Shown: positions 47,546 through 58,671, counted from the stretch's first letter. The stretch is 64,000 nucleotides of DNA from Leptodontidium sp. MPI-SDFR-AT-0119 (GCA_020726505.1 JAHLEZ010000018.1:496001-560000); one strand, 5' to 3'. Translations and numbers: made by a program. Notes: a model not told the origin generated them from the letters alone.

Positions 47546-48397
47546 ATGCCAACTCTTGATGTCGAGCCAACCGGTTGGGAATGCTGCGCGGTAAGGGCTT
47601 GGACCGCAGTCCACACCAGTTCTTGTCGCCAAATTGGCTCTCACATCAGTGCTGACAAATGTTGGGAATGAATGTAGTGCCAGACTCCAAACATATATGA
47701 ATCGCCCGGAATCTGCGACAAATACTGGCGCCGACGTGAGCGAGGACAGCCACGACACCTTGAGCAATTATGCAGGGGGGCTAACTGTAGAGACCCTCCT
47801 ACAAGACCCTCAATACATCGCCGTTGTGAAACCTGCTCGTACTTAAACCAAAGGTGGGACAAAGATTATCGTACTGGGGACGGAAAAACATGGAAAGGGT
47901 ACGACAGCGAGAGCCCAGATGAGTTCGACGGGCCTGGATCAGAAGCAGAGCAAGGGGGTCAGCAAGCTAGCAGTGAAGGATCGGGAAGCCAACAGCAGAA
48001 CCAGCAAGGGTCAGGAAGTCAACAGCAGAGCCAGCAAGGATCAAGCCAAAATCAGCAAGGTCAAACGAGTGGATCAACCAGAAGCTCTCATCGAGGTCAC
48101 AGCACTCAAAATTCGAGAGATGGAAAGAGCAAGGATCCAAAAATCACTAAATCCAAAAGCAAAAAGCACGATGACCCTCCAAAGAGTAAGCCAAATCCTC
48201 AACTATGGAAACTCCCAATAGTAGTTCGTCGTCTTCCGACAAAAAGAAGCCAAAAGTTTCATCCAGTGAACGAGTGGCAGCAAATGGAAAGGATAAGAGT
48301 AAGCGCAAAACTGGGCGCTCGTAGGGCAGTTCATAGGGGTTTGTTTTTAGGGGTGGGGGGGTACAAATTTGTAGGCACTGAATGGTTATGGATTTAA
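47546..48397 (+). CDS. Cys-rich WECCxC protein 1 with Gln/Ser repeat tail
   Basis: Exons 47546-47590 and 47678-48397 (87-base intron, GTAAGG...ATGTAG) give about 254 residues. The splice creates GWECCACQTPN. Further along are LCRGANC and HRRCETC. With the paralog at 49818 this defines the pattern W-E-C-C-x-C, C-x4-C, H-x-R-C-x2-C, likely a small zinc-binding fold. After residue 85 comes an acidic stretch (DSESPDEFDG), then Gln/Ser repeats (GSGSQQQNQQ, GSGSQQQSQQ) and a Lys-rich end. A second frame across 48,205-48,325 (SSSSSDKKKPKVSSSERV) also looks coding, so the last 60 residues may be wrong through a missed intron or frameshift. No signal peptide. Function unknown. Confidence 0.62.
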
Positions 48398-49599
48398 ATG
48401 AGTTATAGGTGTAAGTTAGAGATTGTTTGTGAGCGTTGTCTTTACCACATTGGATTTTAGCATGGACTTGTTTGTAGCATGAGCTTGACTGGTTTTCAAT
48501 ATCTCAACTTAGTGAAATAAAATGCGCTGCTTTCTCATAATTTGTAGCATTGATTCTACTAACTGTTGCGATGTGCATTAACATTCAAACTACCAAGTCT
48601 TGATATATTAATCTGTATGCTGCAGGCACTCCACAGTACTTTGCTCCGTGACCGGAGAATGTTTTGTTTACATCCCTAGATTGCCTAGGGCTAAGCGAGC
48701 TCCCCCTTCAGTCCAGCCCACTTGCCGACCGACTAACTCTTCCAAAGTCCGCCACAAGCCCGGTAAAAGGTATCAAAAAGTTTTCCGAACTTCTGGAAAG
48801 CTGTATCCAATTCCATTGATCACAAATTTCTCGTTCGGGATGCAGTCTTTTGAACTCGAGGCTCGCACGCAGATGCGACCACACTGAAACGTAATTGCCA
48901 TCATTCGCAAAACACAATTAGAAAAGCTGTCGCACCTCATGATAAGCTCATTTCAGCAAGCATCTTTATTCTTAGATGGGCTTATTTGAATTGGGCGAAA
49001 AAGATAGAGAGCCCTCGACGAGCCAGAAAGATTCCATTTAGGGCTAAGTTACCCAGCACGCAGTTGGCGAATTTTTTTCCTTTTTGACGCTCTTCAAGAT
49101 TTTCTTCTAAAATGGAGTTACAGAGTGCCACTGCTTTTGAGTTTGTGTAATTATTTGTCTCTTTGTTTCCTGGGTATTGTATAAACTTTAAAATATAACT
49201 AGATTAAAGTTACATGGCGTATTTCTGGCGCTTTCTCATTCTATTTTTATCAAGTTCTCTGTCTTCTTTAACATCCACATTAGGATTACCCTTACATAAC
49301 AAGTTTTTCGATAATTTGCTTGATCTCAATAGTTATTTGAATATTTAAGTTGAGTTTAAAGGGTATTCTTAAACATTTAAACCTACTGAGCTTCAATGTT
49401 AACCATAGAAATAAATACAAAATAAAGGGGAAGTTATTAATTCCATTGGTGTTAATATTACTATTTTTACTCGGGTCGCTCAAAATGTATCACAGTTGAG
49501 TTTAAGCAGTTACTCTTTATAACCCAAGTCCCAATATAGACACATTACGTAGCATATGTGGTTAACAGAACCCACTGAAGTTCTTCGCTACTTCAGGAG
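48398..49599. other. Intergenic between the two WECCxC genes
   Basis: A/T-rich, particularly 49,140-49,560. No coding, tRNA or repeat element that I could identify. Confidence 0.45.
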
Positions 49600-49671
49600 T
49601 TGTTTTTGTATTCAGTGTTCTTTGTTTCAAGAAAATTGTTTTTATATTTCGTGTTCTTTGTTTCAAGAGAA
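49600..49671. repeat. Imperfect tandem duplication (2 x 36 bp)
   Basis: Two copies of a 36-base unit starting TTGTTTTT and containing GTGTTCTTTGTTTCAAGA lie about 150 bases upstream of the second WECCxC start codon, at 49,600-49,635 and 49,636-49,671. They differ at a handful of positions. They may be a promoter duplication. Confidence 0.75.
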
Positions 49672-49817
49672 ATTTTCAGCACTTGAACAAACAACAATGA
49701 GAAGTATAAATAAGCTGGCTTTGTGGTCAATATCCATTTTCTTTCATTCCACTTTTACAACAAACAAACACACTCTTCAATATCCTTCAAAGACTTATTA
49801 TCTTGAACCCTCGCAAA

Positions 49818-50210
49818 ATGCCAGGAGCAATCGCCATCCACTCCGGCTGGGAATGCTGCCAGTGCAATGTAATCAACGAGTTCGAAGTTACTCGGGATGA
49901 ACAATCCAGAATTTGGAGAGATGATGTGTGGGAGCAATGCAGTGGTCAACGCTGCGCAGGACCCACAGTTCCTGTTCATTATCGCTGTGGTGAGTGCCGT
50001 GACACGGATGAGTACGGCATGCCGATGAGATACTGTAACGGCAATATTCTGACTCCAAGCCCGTCATTTTTCTCCTTCCCCGGACCCGATGAGCGAGGGC
50101 GGTTCAGGAGGCTCCTCCCAATATTGAGTCAGCTGTCAGCTGAAGCTCAAGTGGACGAGGGAGGTTTGAGTAAGTTTTGGAACTTTTTCTATGTACGCAT
50201 GCATGTTTGA
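49818..50210 (+). CDS. Cys-rich WECCxC protein 2
   Basis: Starts MPGAIAIHSGWECCQCN with no intron at the position used by its relative at 47,546. It continues to EQCSGQRC and HYRCGECRDTDEYG, sharing every Cys and the His of that protein. A Pro/Phe stretch (PSPSFFSFPGPDERGRFRRLL) and a helix follow. The frame runs to 50,210 (130 residues), but a good GTAAGT donor at 50,171 suggests the real end is spliced to an exon after 50,260. No signal peptide. Similar W-x-C-C-x-C / H-x-R-C-x-x-C layouts occur in many uncharacterised fungal proteins. Confidence 0.65.
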   Translation: MPGAIAIHSGWECCQCNVINEFEVTRDEQSRIWRDDVWEQCSGQRCAGPTVPVHYRCGECRDTDEYGMPMRYCNGNILTPSPSFFSFPGPDERGRFRRLLPILSQLSAEAQVDEGGLSKFWNFFYVRMHV

Positions 50211-51766
50211 TCTCTTTGGTGTAGCTTATTACACGCTTCTGAGCATTTCAGTAGTTTGTTTTGTATTATCTAGCAATTACACAAATGAAATACATCTGTG
50301 AGCACTTATTAGTTTTGTGATTTGACATGTATAAGGAGTAGTGATCGTAGCCCTCGTTTCTTGGATAATATTTACTTATCTTTGTGGATTAAAGGGCATG
50401 ATGAGAAGCCTTTAATTATTATGTAAGTGCCGTGGTTTTGGTATTTCCTATGCCGAATTTAGATGTCACCTGAACGACTGTTTCCTAAAATCAAGCACTT
50501 GGACTGGTGAATCCTCCTTACCCACACTTGAAAAGCTCAGCAACCTACAAATTGCCTGTGAATCCATCCAGCTTTGAAATGTTCCATGATATTTGCAGCG
50601 ACTTTTGTTCAGTGGGCGAAAATCCGAAGTGAAGCCCCTTTTACAGACTCGCTTAGCTCATCTATTACATTCCAGCTCTCCCAGGGACCGATTTGTCTTT
50701 ATTCGTAACTGAGGCAAGGTTCAGAAATGGACGCAACACCTATACGTGCTGCCGCACTAGATTTCTTGAATATACCTTCCTTTTGATCTCCTGGTGTTAA
50801 ATCATAACAAGATATTTCGGATCATGGCCTTGCCACATTGTAGAATCTTCCGAAGAGCATTAAGTAAAGATACCTAGGACTATATTTATTGCATTATAAT
50901 TCTAGCCTGCGTGACACCTCTCGTAGAATTCAAAGAAAACTGAAAGAGAACTAGTATCTTACTATCCCTGCCTTTTGAAAAAGTTTTTCATACCGGATTC
51001 TGCACTTACGGGGCCGGAGAGCATGGCAACTTCGACCCAAGGGGTTCGGCAGGTAACGCGTCCGAATTCGAAGCAGGCTGCTCGCTGACCCCTACAAGGA
51101 AATAGAAAAAGTATGTTCCAAATCATGGCTGTAAGCAAACATCGTTGTTGAGAAAGAACAAGAAGGACGCCTTGCACTCGAAAGGGTCAAAAAAAAAAAA
51201 AACATTGTCGCGTTGGGGGGGAGAGCGACGCGAAAGTCACATAGTCAACCCGGAGCATTACATACATAGGTACCTAAATTCCGCATCCAGCTAATCAGCT
51301 AAGCTGCACTAAAATTCGGCTTCTCAACAAACCATTGGACAGACTTCAAACATATCCACATACACCTATCCTCAACTAGGTGAGGGGTGTAAAGCCGAAT
51401 TCACCAGCCCTCAAAGGTAGAAACTTCTAACGATATTAGCATTCCTATTAGTTCTAAACTACAGCCTCAGGGGATACAAGTTGAATTGACTACCCTAATC
51501 TACAGTAAGTCGCAATTGCTAAGCCCCGTCACTGCCATCGTATCGCAAGTGAGACTCAAAAGTTTAGAAACAATGGGGGGGGGGGGGGGGGGGGGGGGGT
51601 TTGTGATAGATACGGTTAGTAGCCACCAAGGATAGCTCAGCGGTCGATATCGCCCCTTTGGAACTAAATATAGAGTGGAAAATGAAAGTGTGACGGAGGA
51701 GAAATTGACTTTCAATCTACCATTTCTAGAAACTTGTCTTTACCCTGCACGCTCGCTTTACACTAT
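50211..51766. other. Intergenic, with a 25-base poly-G tract
   Basis: No supportable gene in about 1.5 kb. GAAGCCTTTAATTATTATG-type A/T-rich sequence, an A12 run near 51,189 and poly-G at 51,575-51,599. Confidence 0.45.
51575..51599. repeat. Poly-G mononucleotide tract (25 G)
   Basis: Twenty-five uninterrupted G, the longest of three G/C homopolymers in this window, about 170 bases downstream of the SAT4-type gene's stop codon. Confidence 0.9.
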
Positions 51767-53335
51767 CTACGGTTCAGCAGAGCCTCTGGATCCACTTCTA
51801 CCCGCGTCTGAGTAGTCTACCGACAACTCGGTGGTCTTGACAATATCGTGACTCTTAGCCCCAACTATATCCTCCTGACTCTCGTTTTTTAGTCCTGCAC
51901 TGCATTCTGTTGTTCGACCTGTCTTTTTCCGAAATACATCTCTGTTGCTGGAAACATTGCTAAGTTCAAAGTCTGGACGATAGCCTAGAGTATGACGGCG
52001 ACCTGATTGGGGTGTTCTACTGGAAACGCGGCCTGAGCTCCCTAGCAAAATTGGGAAATGGCGCCGGAGCACAGGCTTCAGAGTTGGTAGACACGCGCAG
52101 ATGATCCCGACATCGATCTCGATTGTGCTAGGTGTTGCATTAGCATGATAAGAGGCAGAAGTTATTAAGACTGTAACACATACCACCATACCAATGCAGG
52201 GACAACAGCCCATGTTATGTCCGGGTTCTTGAGCAAAGGGAAAAGGTACTTTAAACGAATGATGCTGACGATGCAGACACTTTTCCGGGCCAAGATTGTT
52301 AGCCCGATGTTCATCAAACACTTCGAGTAGGTGGAGGGTTACGTACAATGATCCTGCCATGAACACGCCGATCAAGCCGGCTTTCTGTCTCATCGGCATG
52401 TGCAAGTTCCACAGCATCGGAATCGGGAGCAAGAGCATTACAAAATCAGTTCCGATGTTCAGTCCCGCGTTAGCAAAGTAGAATATCGGCCGATTGATAC
52501 ACGATCCGGAGGTAATGGAGAGGTCCCAGCTCTTTGCTATCGGAGTGCAGCTGAACAAATTCACGAACGCTGATCCCAGATTGTACCCGACCACAACTAC
52601 TATTACCAAGTATACCGCGGCTCTGAACTTCTTATCGGGCGAAATTCGAAGGTATAGTAGAAGGATCGAAAGTTTGATGAAGAGGATGCTGAGACAATAG
52701 ATGATGGTTGAAGCCAAATTAATCTGTCGAAAGATCACAGTTAGCAACTTTCTTACTACGAAGATTCTGCAAAGCACAATCTAATTGCAAACCCCTAAAA
52801 TGTGGAGTTAATTGGACAGTCCTACCCTCAGGTAATATGGACTAAAGGTGGTAAGTGGAATATTCCACAAGTGAACACCCAGTCCATATTTACACGCTAT
52901 CATATAGTTGATTAGTGTCTTTAGATGCGAACGGCTGCAGGAGTAGAGATTGAACTCACAGAACAAGCAGATAATAGTAAAAGCGACGGACAGGATCTAT
53001 TTCCAAGAACTGTGAGAATTCGTTCACTTAGAGCCATGATTCATGGGTTCATACCCATCCTACAAATACGGAGTCTGGGAATCGTCAGTCTCACGGCATG
53101 ACTCTCCGTGTTCAAGTAACGTACAATCCTCTATGCCTGCGCTGGATATAAGATACAGCCGGCTATACATTCGCAACACAACCACAACTGTGGCAAGAAA
53201 CAAGAATATTCCGTTTACGACAACCACCTGATGTCCGATGTACTCAGGATTCACAAAGTTCGGCGTCACTCCAGGGGGAGGAGGAAGAGTTCCGACAATT
53301 GCTTGTCGCCTAACAGTGGGAGCGACATCGAACAT
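51767..53335 (-). CDS. SAT4/PTH11-like (rhodopsin-domain) membrane protein
   Basis: Six exons on the minus strand: 53125-53335, 52960-52996, 52826-52896, 52347-52723, 52184-52279 and 51767-52127. They spell the family in order: an N-terminal helix (VVVVNGIFLFLATVVVVLRM), KYGLGVHLW, KLSILLLYLRIS, PIPMLWNLHMPMRQKAGLIG, FVCIVSIIRLKYL and IEIDVGIICACLP, with a long cytoplasmic tail. Seven helices are expected in the plasma membrane. The group includes PTH11-type receptors, and individual ligands are mostly unknown. All joins keep frame except exon 1 to exon 2, which is off by one base in my model. That means a missed splice site or a frameshift, so the gene could be inactive. Confidence 0.75.
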
Positions 53336-55082
53336 CGCGACTTCGTGTGCCAATAAGCGTTAAGGAAGCCTGGGAGGGCAGGTTCGTCTCAGGAGTGGAG
53401 TATGAAATATCTGTCAAGAACGAGCGTCAGATCTTTGATTGGAACCAGGCCGGAGCCCACATATATGGATAGGCTGGTATTACTTACTGTATTAAGGGGC
53501 ATCGATCTTCTCAACGTCTGACTTCAGCATTGTAGGGATTAACCATACAGCAAGGCTTCTGTAAGCCAATCTGCAATCATCATAGCGTCCTCTAGGCAGT
53601 AAAGCTTTGAGAGGCTTGAGCGTGTGGAAAGTTCCGTGTGTGGCGCCTGCGCCTAACTACAATTATGGGCAAGTGGAAATTGGACCTTGCGCCGAACCCG
53701 ACACAGAAAAGCAGGCTGGGGAAAAGCAGCCACAGAGTGCCATCACCAATCAACTATGCAAGTCACTCGCATGCAATGGATTCCAGAATGCGCATTTCTG
53801 CGGTACGAAGCCACCGACGGCTCCAAAATTCCACATGGGAGCCACGAGATCCTTCAGCTCACGCCGCTGTCGCAACAAGAAATATTCTTAAAGGACGTGC
53901 TCCTGTGAGTATCAAATCGATTGGCTATGCGTTAGGAAGCCACAATTTTCCACGGGGTGGAATTGTCTCATACAGGTGCGGCATAGAAGAGAAACTACAG
54001 ACATTAATGCTTCAAAGATTCTCTCTCTGTCTCTGCAGTCAACTAGAATTCTGAAATCACAATGGCACCGATTCTCAACTATCATCAATATTTACGCTCT
54101 GAGTTTTGTACTCGTGGTCAAGTCTGTCAGGTTTAGACCCGTGGACCGTTCCTTCTTTCTACAGCTGAGATATATGTGTGGCTGTTAGATGCGAGATATC
54201 GGATATCAGATATCAGATATCAGAAAATGCCCAAGGCGATCGATCCTGGGCGCCGAATTGCTGGGTTCGAAGTTCTGGAGCATCCTGCCGAGGGCTGCAG
54301 TTCTCTCGGGATCGATCGGCCAGGCCAGGCCAGGTTCCCCGCTTTCGGCAACCAACCGAACAACAAGGCGTCCTGGCGTCGTTGGATTAACCATCAAGCC
54401 GCGACACGCACGCCTTGCGATATTGGATATTGTCAACGTTATTGAATCCGGGGCCCCGGACAGACAGACAGAGAATGCGGATCTGAATCAACCCATCTGC
54501 CGTCCCGGCATGTGTTCCAGAACCCGCCCACCAGTCATCAGTCATGGGTCAGCATACCGGTCGACCCGTGGGACGCCCTATTGGGTACCAGTCTTACGGT
54601 GCAAAGCATTGTGCGGACCTAGGCCGGGGAATGCCTTCAGCATTTACACAGAGTGGAACAGTATTGAGACAATTGTTCCATAGCTCTAAGGGCATGCTGG
54701 CCACAGATGGGACGGACGGTGAGTCGATGCTTCTTGTAACTTACGCTCCTTGTTCATTATTGGACGACCCTGAAACAGCCAAATATCATCTTGGAGCGAT
54801 AACAGAACTGACTGCAAATTAAATATTCGTGATAATGTTGTTGCCTGCTAACCCGACTGCCATCTATGCAGATTCTACCGTGGATGAGAAGTAAAAGAAG
54901 AGGAAGTTGCTGATGCTGGAAGCGATGAAGGGGTCCTTGCTTTAGAGCAGGCTGGCCCTTTTACCTTGATTAAGTTACTGCAACGTCTAGAGAACTGACC
55001 ATGGGTGGTAGATACAATTTCAATTTCCATGTATATCTCCTTCAAAAGATCTCACGAGTGTACTGGCCAAGGCACAGCCTAA
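53336..55082. other. Intergenic, several open but motif-free frames
   Basis: Upstream region of the SAT4-type gene and downstream region of the ankyrin gene. Frames of 70-160 codons occur on the + strand around 53,600-54,820 but show no recognisable domain and overlap each other. Possible decayed genes. Confidence 0.4.
54195..54223. repeat. Palindromic GATATCA microrepeat
   Basis: GATATC followed by three tandem GATATCA heptamers. Each GATATC is itself palindromic, so the stretch can form hairpins in several registers. Confidence 0.8.
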
Positions 55083-57071
55083 TCATGGTTGCGAGCCCTG
55101 GAGGTCATATCCATGCCCCTTTCCTTGTTCCTTGGGGCCAGCCAGTCCCCCTTCTACTGCCTTGTCGGTTGGTACTGTTCTGCCTCGGCCTCTTCCCCAT
55201 CCCCTTCCTCTTTCCCCCATCGATCGTATCTCCGGTTCCGTACCAGGTATCCTCTTAAAGCCAACGACCTTCCCATTTTCTTTTGTGATTGTGTACCCCT
55301 TATTCTTGACCCGATCTTCAAGTCCCAACCCCCCGTCATCCTTTGCATTGATATCTGCTCCCCGGTTAATCAACTCTATCACATACTGGTATCGAGATTC
55401 CCTGCCATAATCTGCAGCCCTCAGGACGGGCGTCCGCCCTTGTATATCTCTAGATTCCAAGTCGATACCCCGGTCTAGCAGTAGTCGTAATGTACTCATA
55501 GATCCACTGCTAATGTGCTGCGTGTCAACAGCGAGATGTAGCAATGAATCCCCCACCTGTCTCACTACTGGTGCTTCCTGCAAAGCCATCGAAGCAGGGT
55601 CCTTAAAGATTGGGTCCGAATCGTCTACTGTACCCTCGTTATATATCGCTGTAATATCGGCACCATTTTCTAGGAGATATGATATAAAGGGAATCGAGTC
55701 ATAGTGGTTCCTTACGATTGCTAGTTGGAGAACTGTCCGGCCATCTTTGGTAATTGCGTTGATGTCGGCGCCATTTGCAAGAAGGATAGCCGCTATATCA
55801 ACTTTCCAATGCAAAAAAGGATCGATGGCAGAATGGAGAGCTGTCCAGCCTTCTGGCGTCTTGCAGGCAATCAAATCATGATTTAGGGCGAGGAGGAGCT
55901 TGAGTGCTTCAACATTTCCTTGGCTCGAAGCTTTATGTAGTGCCGTCCTTCCATTCGAGTTTATTGCACAGGTGGATAGGCCATGGTGGAGAAGCAACTG
56001 CATAATGACCGAGCATGCTGATGTATGGTTGGATGTTGAGGCGTGTAAAGGTGTGTTCCCAGATTTGTCGATGTGCGTTACACTTGCGCCTTTTTCAAGT
56101 AACCGTTCGACAAAATAGATGTCATCAGCTAAAACAGCTTGGAATAGAGGCGTTTCTCCATTTTCGTACTTCGTTCCTTCGTAATTAACAGAATTAACGT
56201 CGACATTTTTGTCTAAGAGTAGATCAAAAATTTCTCTTGCTTGATTGCCCTCTCGCGCAACTCGATGAAGCGGTTTGATGTCCTTCTCCTCATACCCAGG
56301 GTCAACATCTGCTCCCGCTTCCAGCAGTAGCTTCACAACTTTAATTCTTTTCTTTCGGGCTTCTTCACTTGGCCCCTTACGCACGCAGTTCCTCCTGAGC
56401 CAGTCGTCTTGAAGAATCAATGTCTCCACCAAGGCGCAATCCACAGACTTCTTATCAGCATGTCCATTGGTGATTAGGAACTCGACAATGTCATCTCTCC
56501 ATCCTCCGGCCGCTGTTCTCAAGGCCCATGCCACAGCAGTACTCATCGCAACGCCGTCATCAAACTCATTGCGCTTGTTAATTGCCAGCCAAGCAAACAA
56601 TTCCTTGACACATTCCAGTCGCCCACAATCGACCGCAGAATATAACACAATAGAAGTCACAAGCCCTCCCTTTTCAATTAACAATCTCAGGATATCCAAA
56701 TGCCCAAGAGCAGCCGCCTCACAAACAGAAGTTGCGTTATTACGAACATTTTGTTCGGACCAAGGGAGCCACAGCTCAGGATCTGCACCATAATCCAGAA
56801 GAAGTCTGACTGACTCGATGTCGTTTTGTATTATAGCTATCTCGAGGGCTGTATTCGGAGCATCCTCGAGGCAGTAATTATAGTCACGCTGATTGAACTT
56901 ATCGTACTTGTCCCGTCGATTGACCATATCTGTCGATATCTTCAGTAGTCGTTTAAGCTCGGTGTGATCCCCACTCGATGCCGCTGCGTAAAGGGGTAAG
57001 GGCGGCTCTAGTCCATACGACTCCTTATCCTCGTATTGCGGATACTCGTTGTCCATCCCGGCTTCGGGCAT
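55083..57071 (-). CDS. Ankyrin-repeat protein, 662 residues
   Basis: A single exon. The start is set at the ATG at 57,071 (MPEAGMDNEYPQYEDKE); 16 more open codons upstream begin with GTG, not ATG. Ankyrin repeats fill most of the protein, with clear units such as GRTALHKASSQGNVEALKLL, GWTALHSAIDP, GETPLFQAVLADDIYFVERL and GRTPVLRAADYG, about a dozen in all. The tail is Gly/Arg-rich (GRGWGRGRGRT) and basic. No NACHT, HET or patatin domain and no signal peptide are present. Ankyrin arrays bind other proteins; the partner cannot be inferred. Fungal accessory regions often hold such genes. Confidence 0.88.
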   Translation of the reverse strand: MPEAGMDNEYPQYEDKESYGLEPPLPLYAAASSGDHTELKRLLKISTDMVNRRDKYDKFNQRDYNYCLEDAPNTALEIAIIQNDIESVRLLLDYGADPELWLPWSEQNVRNNATSVCEAAALGHLDILRLLIEKGGLVTSIVLYSAVDCGRLECVKELFAWLAINKRNEFDDGVAMSTAVAWALRTAAGGWRDDIVEFLITNGHADKKSVDCALVETLILQDDWLRRNCVRKGPSEEARKKRIKVVKLLLEAGADVDPGYEEKDIKPLHRVAREGNQAREIFDLLLDKNVDVNSVNYEGTKYENGETPLFQAVLADDIYFVERLLEKGASVTHIDKSGNTPLHASTSNHTSACSVIMQLLLHHGLSTCAINSNGRTALHKASSQGNVEALKLLLALNHDLIACKTPEGWTALHSAIDPFLHWKVDIAAILLANGADINAITKDGRTVLQLAIVRNHYDSIPFISYLLENGADITAIYNEGTVDDSDPIFKDPASMALQEAPVVRQVGDSLLHLAVDTQHISSGSMSTLRLLLDRGIDLESRDIQGRTPVLRAADYGRESRYQYVIELINRGADINAKDDGGLGLEDRVKNKGYTITKENGKVVGFKRIPGTEPEIRSMGERGRGWGRGRGRTVPTDKAVEGGLAGPKEQGKGHGYDLQGSQP

Positions 57072-57782
57072 GGTCGTTGATGTGAGGCTAGTTGACGAGC
57101 TCAATAAAGTAAATTTCACGAACTTTTCGATGTGACAGCGCGACAGAGAGAAAACGAGGGCTGCGTCTAGGGTCTTTCCGATGCACCGTACTCGCCAACC
57201 TCAAATTATGGGCCGCAGGCCGCCAAGATAACTGAGGTACATATCATATGTGATATGGAAGTGAGTTCAGAAATAGTTCCCGGGGGAATCTCAGTAGCAA
57301 GCAAGGGAGGCAAAATGGGATCGTATTTTAATGGCGGGGTCGATCATCTCGCTTAATAAAAAGGGAAAAGTTATCATTTGTAAATATTAACATCTTTCTT
57401 CTCACAAAGTTATTCCACATTTCTTCCTCGTTGTTCATATACAGTCCGATGTCTCACATTTACCTTAGGTACCTTACCCATTGATTTAGGATTCTACTCG
57501 TGCAATGGCCGTCTATATCATACCTCGCGAGAATTCTCCTGACTTGATATCTTTTGCACACTTCCCGGTTTCCGCAAAAGTTGGTTTTTACTTTACTAGT
57601 CTCCCCGGCCCTCTGCTCACGAAGCTGTAAGTGTCACTAATCTTAGCAAGCGGTCGTAGTCCATAGTCCACGGTCTTCCTTTGGCAGATGCTAAGATTCC
57701 CTTATCAACCTGCCGTTGCACTAAGATACAAACACAGCTTGCCGTTTGCAGGATTGTTCTGCGTATGCTGACTTCATAACAG
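57072..57782. other. Intergenic between divergent genes
   Basis: Promoter region shared by the ankyrin gene (minus) and the nuclease-like gene (plus). Contains TCACATATGATATGTACC-like near-palindromic sequence near 57,235-57,255. Nothing coding. Confidence 0.45.
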
Positions 57783-58671
57783 ATGAGCACTACATCCCCT
57801 GCAATCACCATCGACCGAAACATGCATTCTGCAGACGATAATCAAGCCCGGACAGACCGCTCTTCACCAGTGGATCCGAGTGCTTTGTTGTCGTATGCTA
57901 TTCGCGGAGCGGGAGCCCTGTCTAATTCTTCCTCTGAATACGACTCCGAATGTAAGGATACATCATGCTCATGCGTCTCAGGACATACGGTGTTCCAGGG
58001 TCGTTCCACTTCTCCGCGATGCGGATTAAACTGCTCGACCAGCTTGACTGATGACTGGTGTTTTAGATGACACTGCCTTGTATCCTCCAACAACTTACTA
58101 CAACAAGTTTGATCACGATCGTGTCTACATCTCTCTCGACTTTGAAACGAAATCCGAGGGTTGCTCCACAATCACACAAGCTGGATTTGCCGTACTCAGA
58201 TTGAACGAGGACTCTCGCCACCAACTCCTTCTTTCACCGAACCTCCCTGCAACTACTCAATTCGTACACCTGCGCGTGGCAGAGTCACTGGACTACATTC
58301 ATACCAATCCAACGCTACAGAGGAAGTATAATAACAAGAGGGGTTTTCGGTTCGGAGTAAGCCCTTCGTCCCACAATAAACTTTTCTCTGTGGACGACTT
58401 CTTACATGGGATATACAGGATAGTCAGATCGTTAACCTGTCAAGGTTGGAGGATGCGCTTGATGATCAGATGGTGAAGTGGGACTTCGGCGGAACAAATA
58501 CCACCCTCGTTCTCCATGACAGAAATGCAGAGCCCGATATATGCGAAGTAGTGAGTACAAATCTCCAAATCAAATCCACGATAGGGGTGGGTACTGATAG
58601 AGCAGGAGCGGCTGGAGAAGCTGATGAGCGAGCAGGGAGTCGATGTGGAACAGGCTACGAAGTTGGGGTAA
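57783..58671 (+). CDS. Putative RNase H-fold nuclease (Gfd2/YDR514C-like)
   Basis: Four exons fit in phase: 57783-57951, 58067-58356, 58419-58550 and 58606-58671, about 218 residues. The N-terminal third is Ser/Asp-rich. The domain opens with VYISLDFETK...ITQAGFAVL, an Asp and Glu in the first strand followed by the ITQ/EIG-like turn typical of DEDD exonuclease-fold proteins. It continues to RGFRFGDSQIV and the strand TTLVLHDRNAE. The protein ends in a helix (ERLEKLMSEQGVDVEQATK), where a GTAAGG donor overlaps the stop and allows one more exon. Fungal Gfd2/YDR514C-like proteins share this layout; their biochemical role is not established. The later catalytic Asp residues were not located, so activity is uncertain. 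Confidence 0.5.

Noticed and set aside
54240..54330. Possible tRNA because of GGGTTCGAAGTTC
   Set aside because: The T-loop-like string is present, but no matching acceptor stem or anticodon arm could be folded around it.
55089..56793. Plus-strand frames opposite the ankyrin gene
   Set aside because: Antisense to well-formed ankyrin repeats; no domain of their own.
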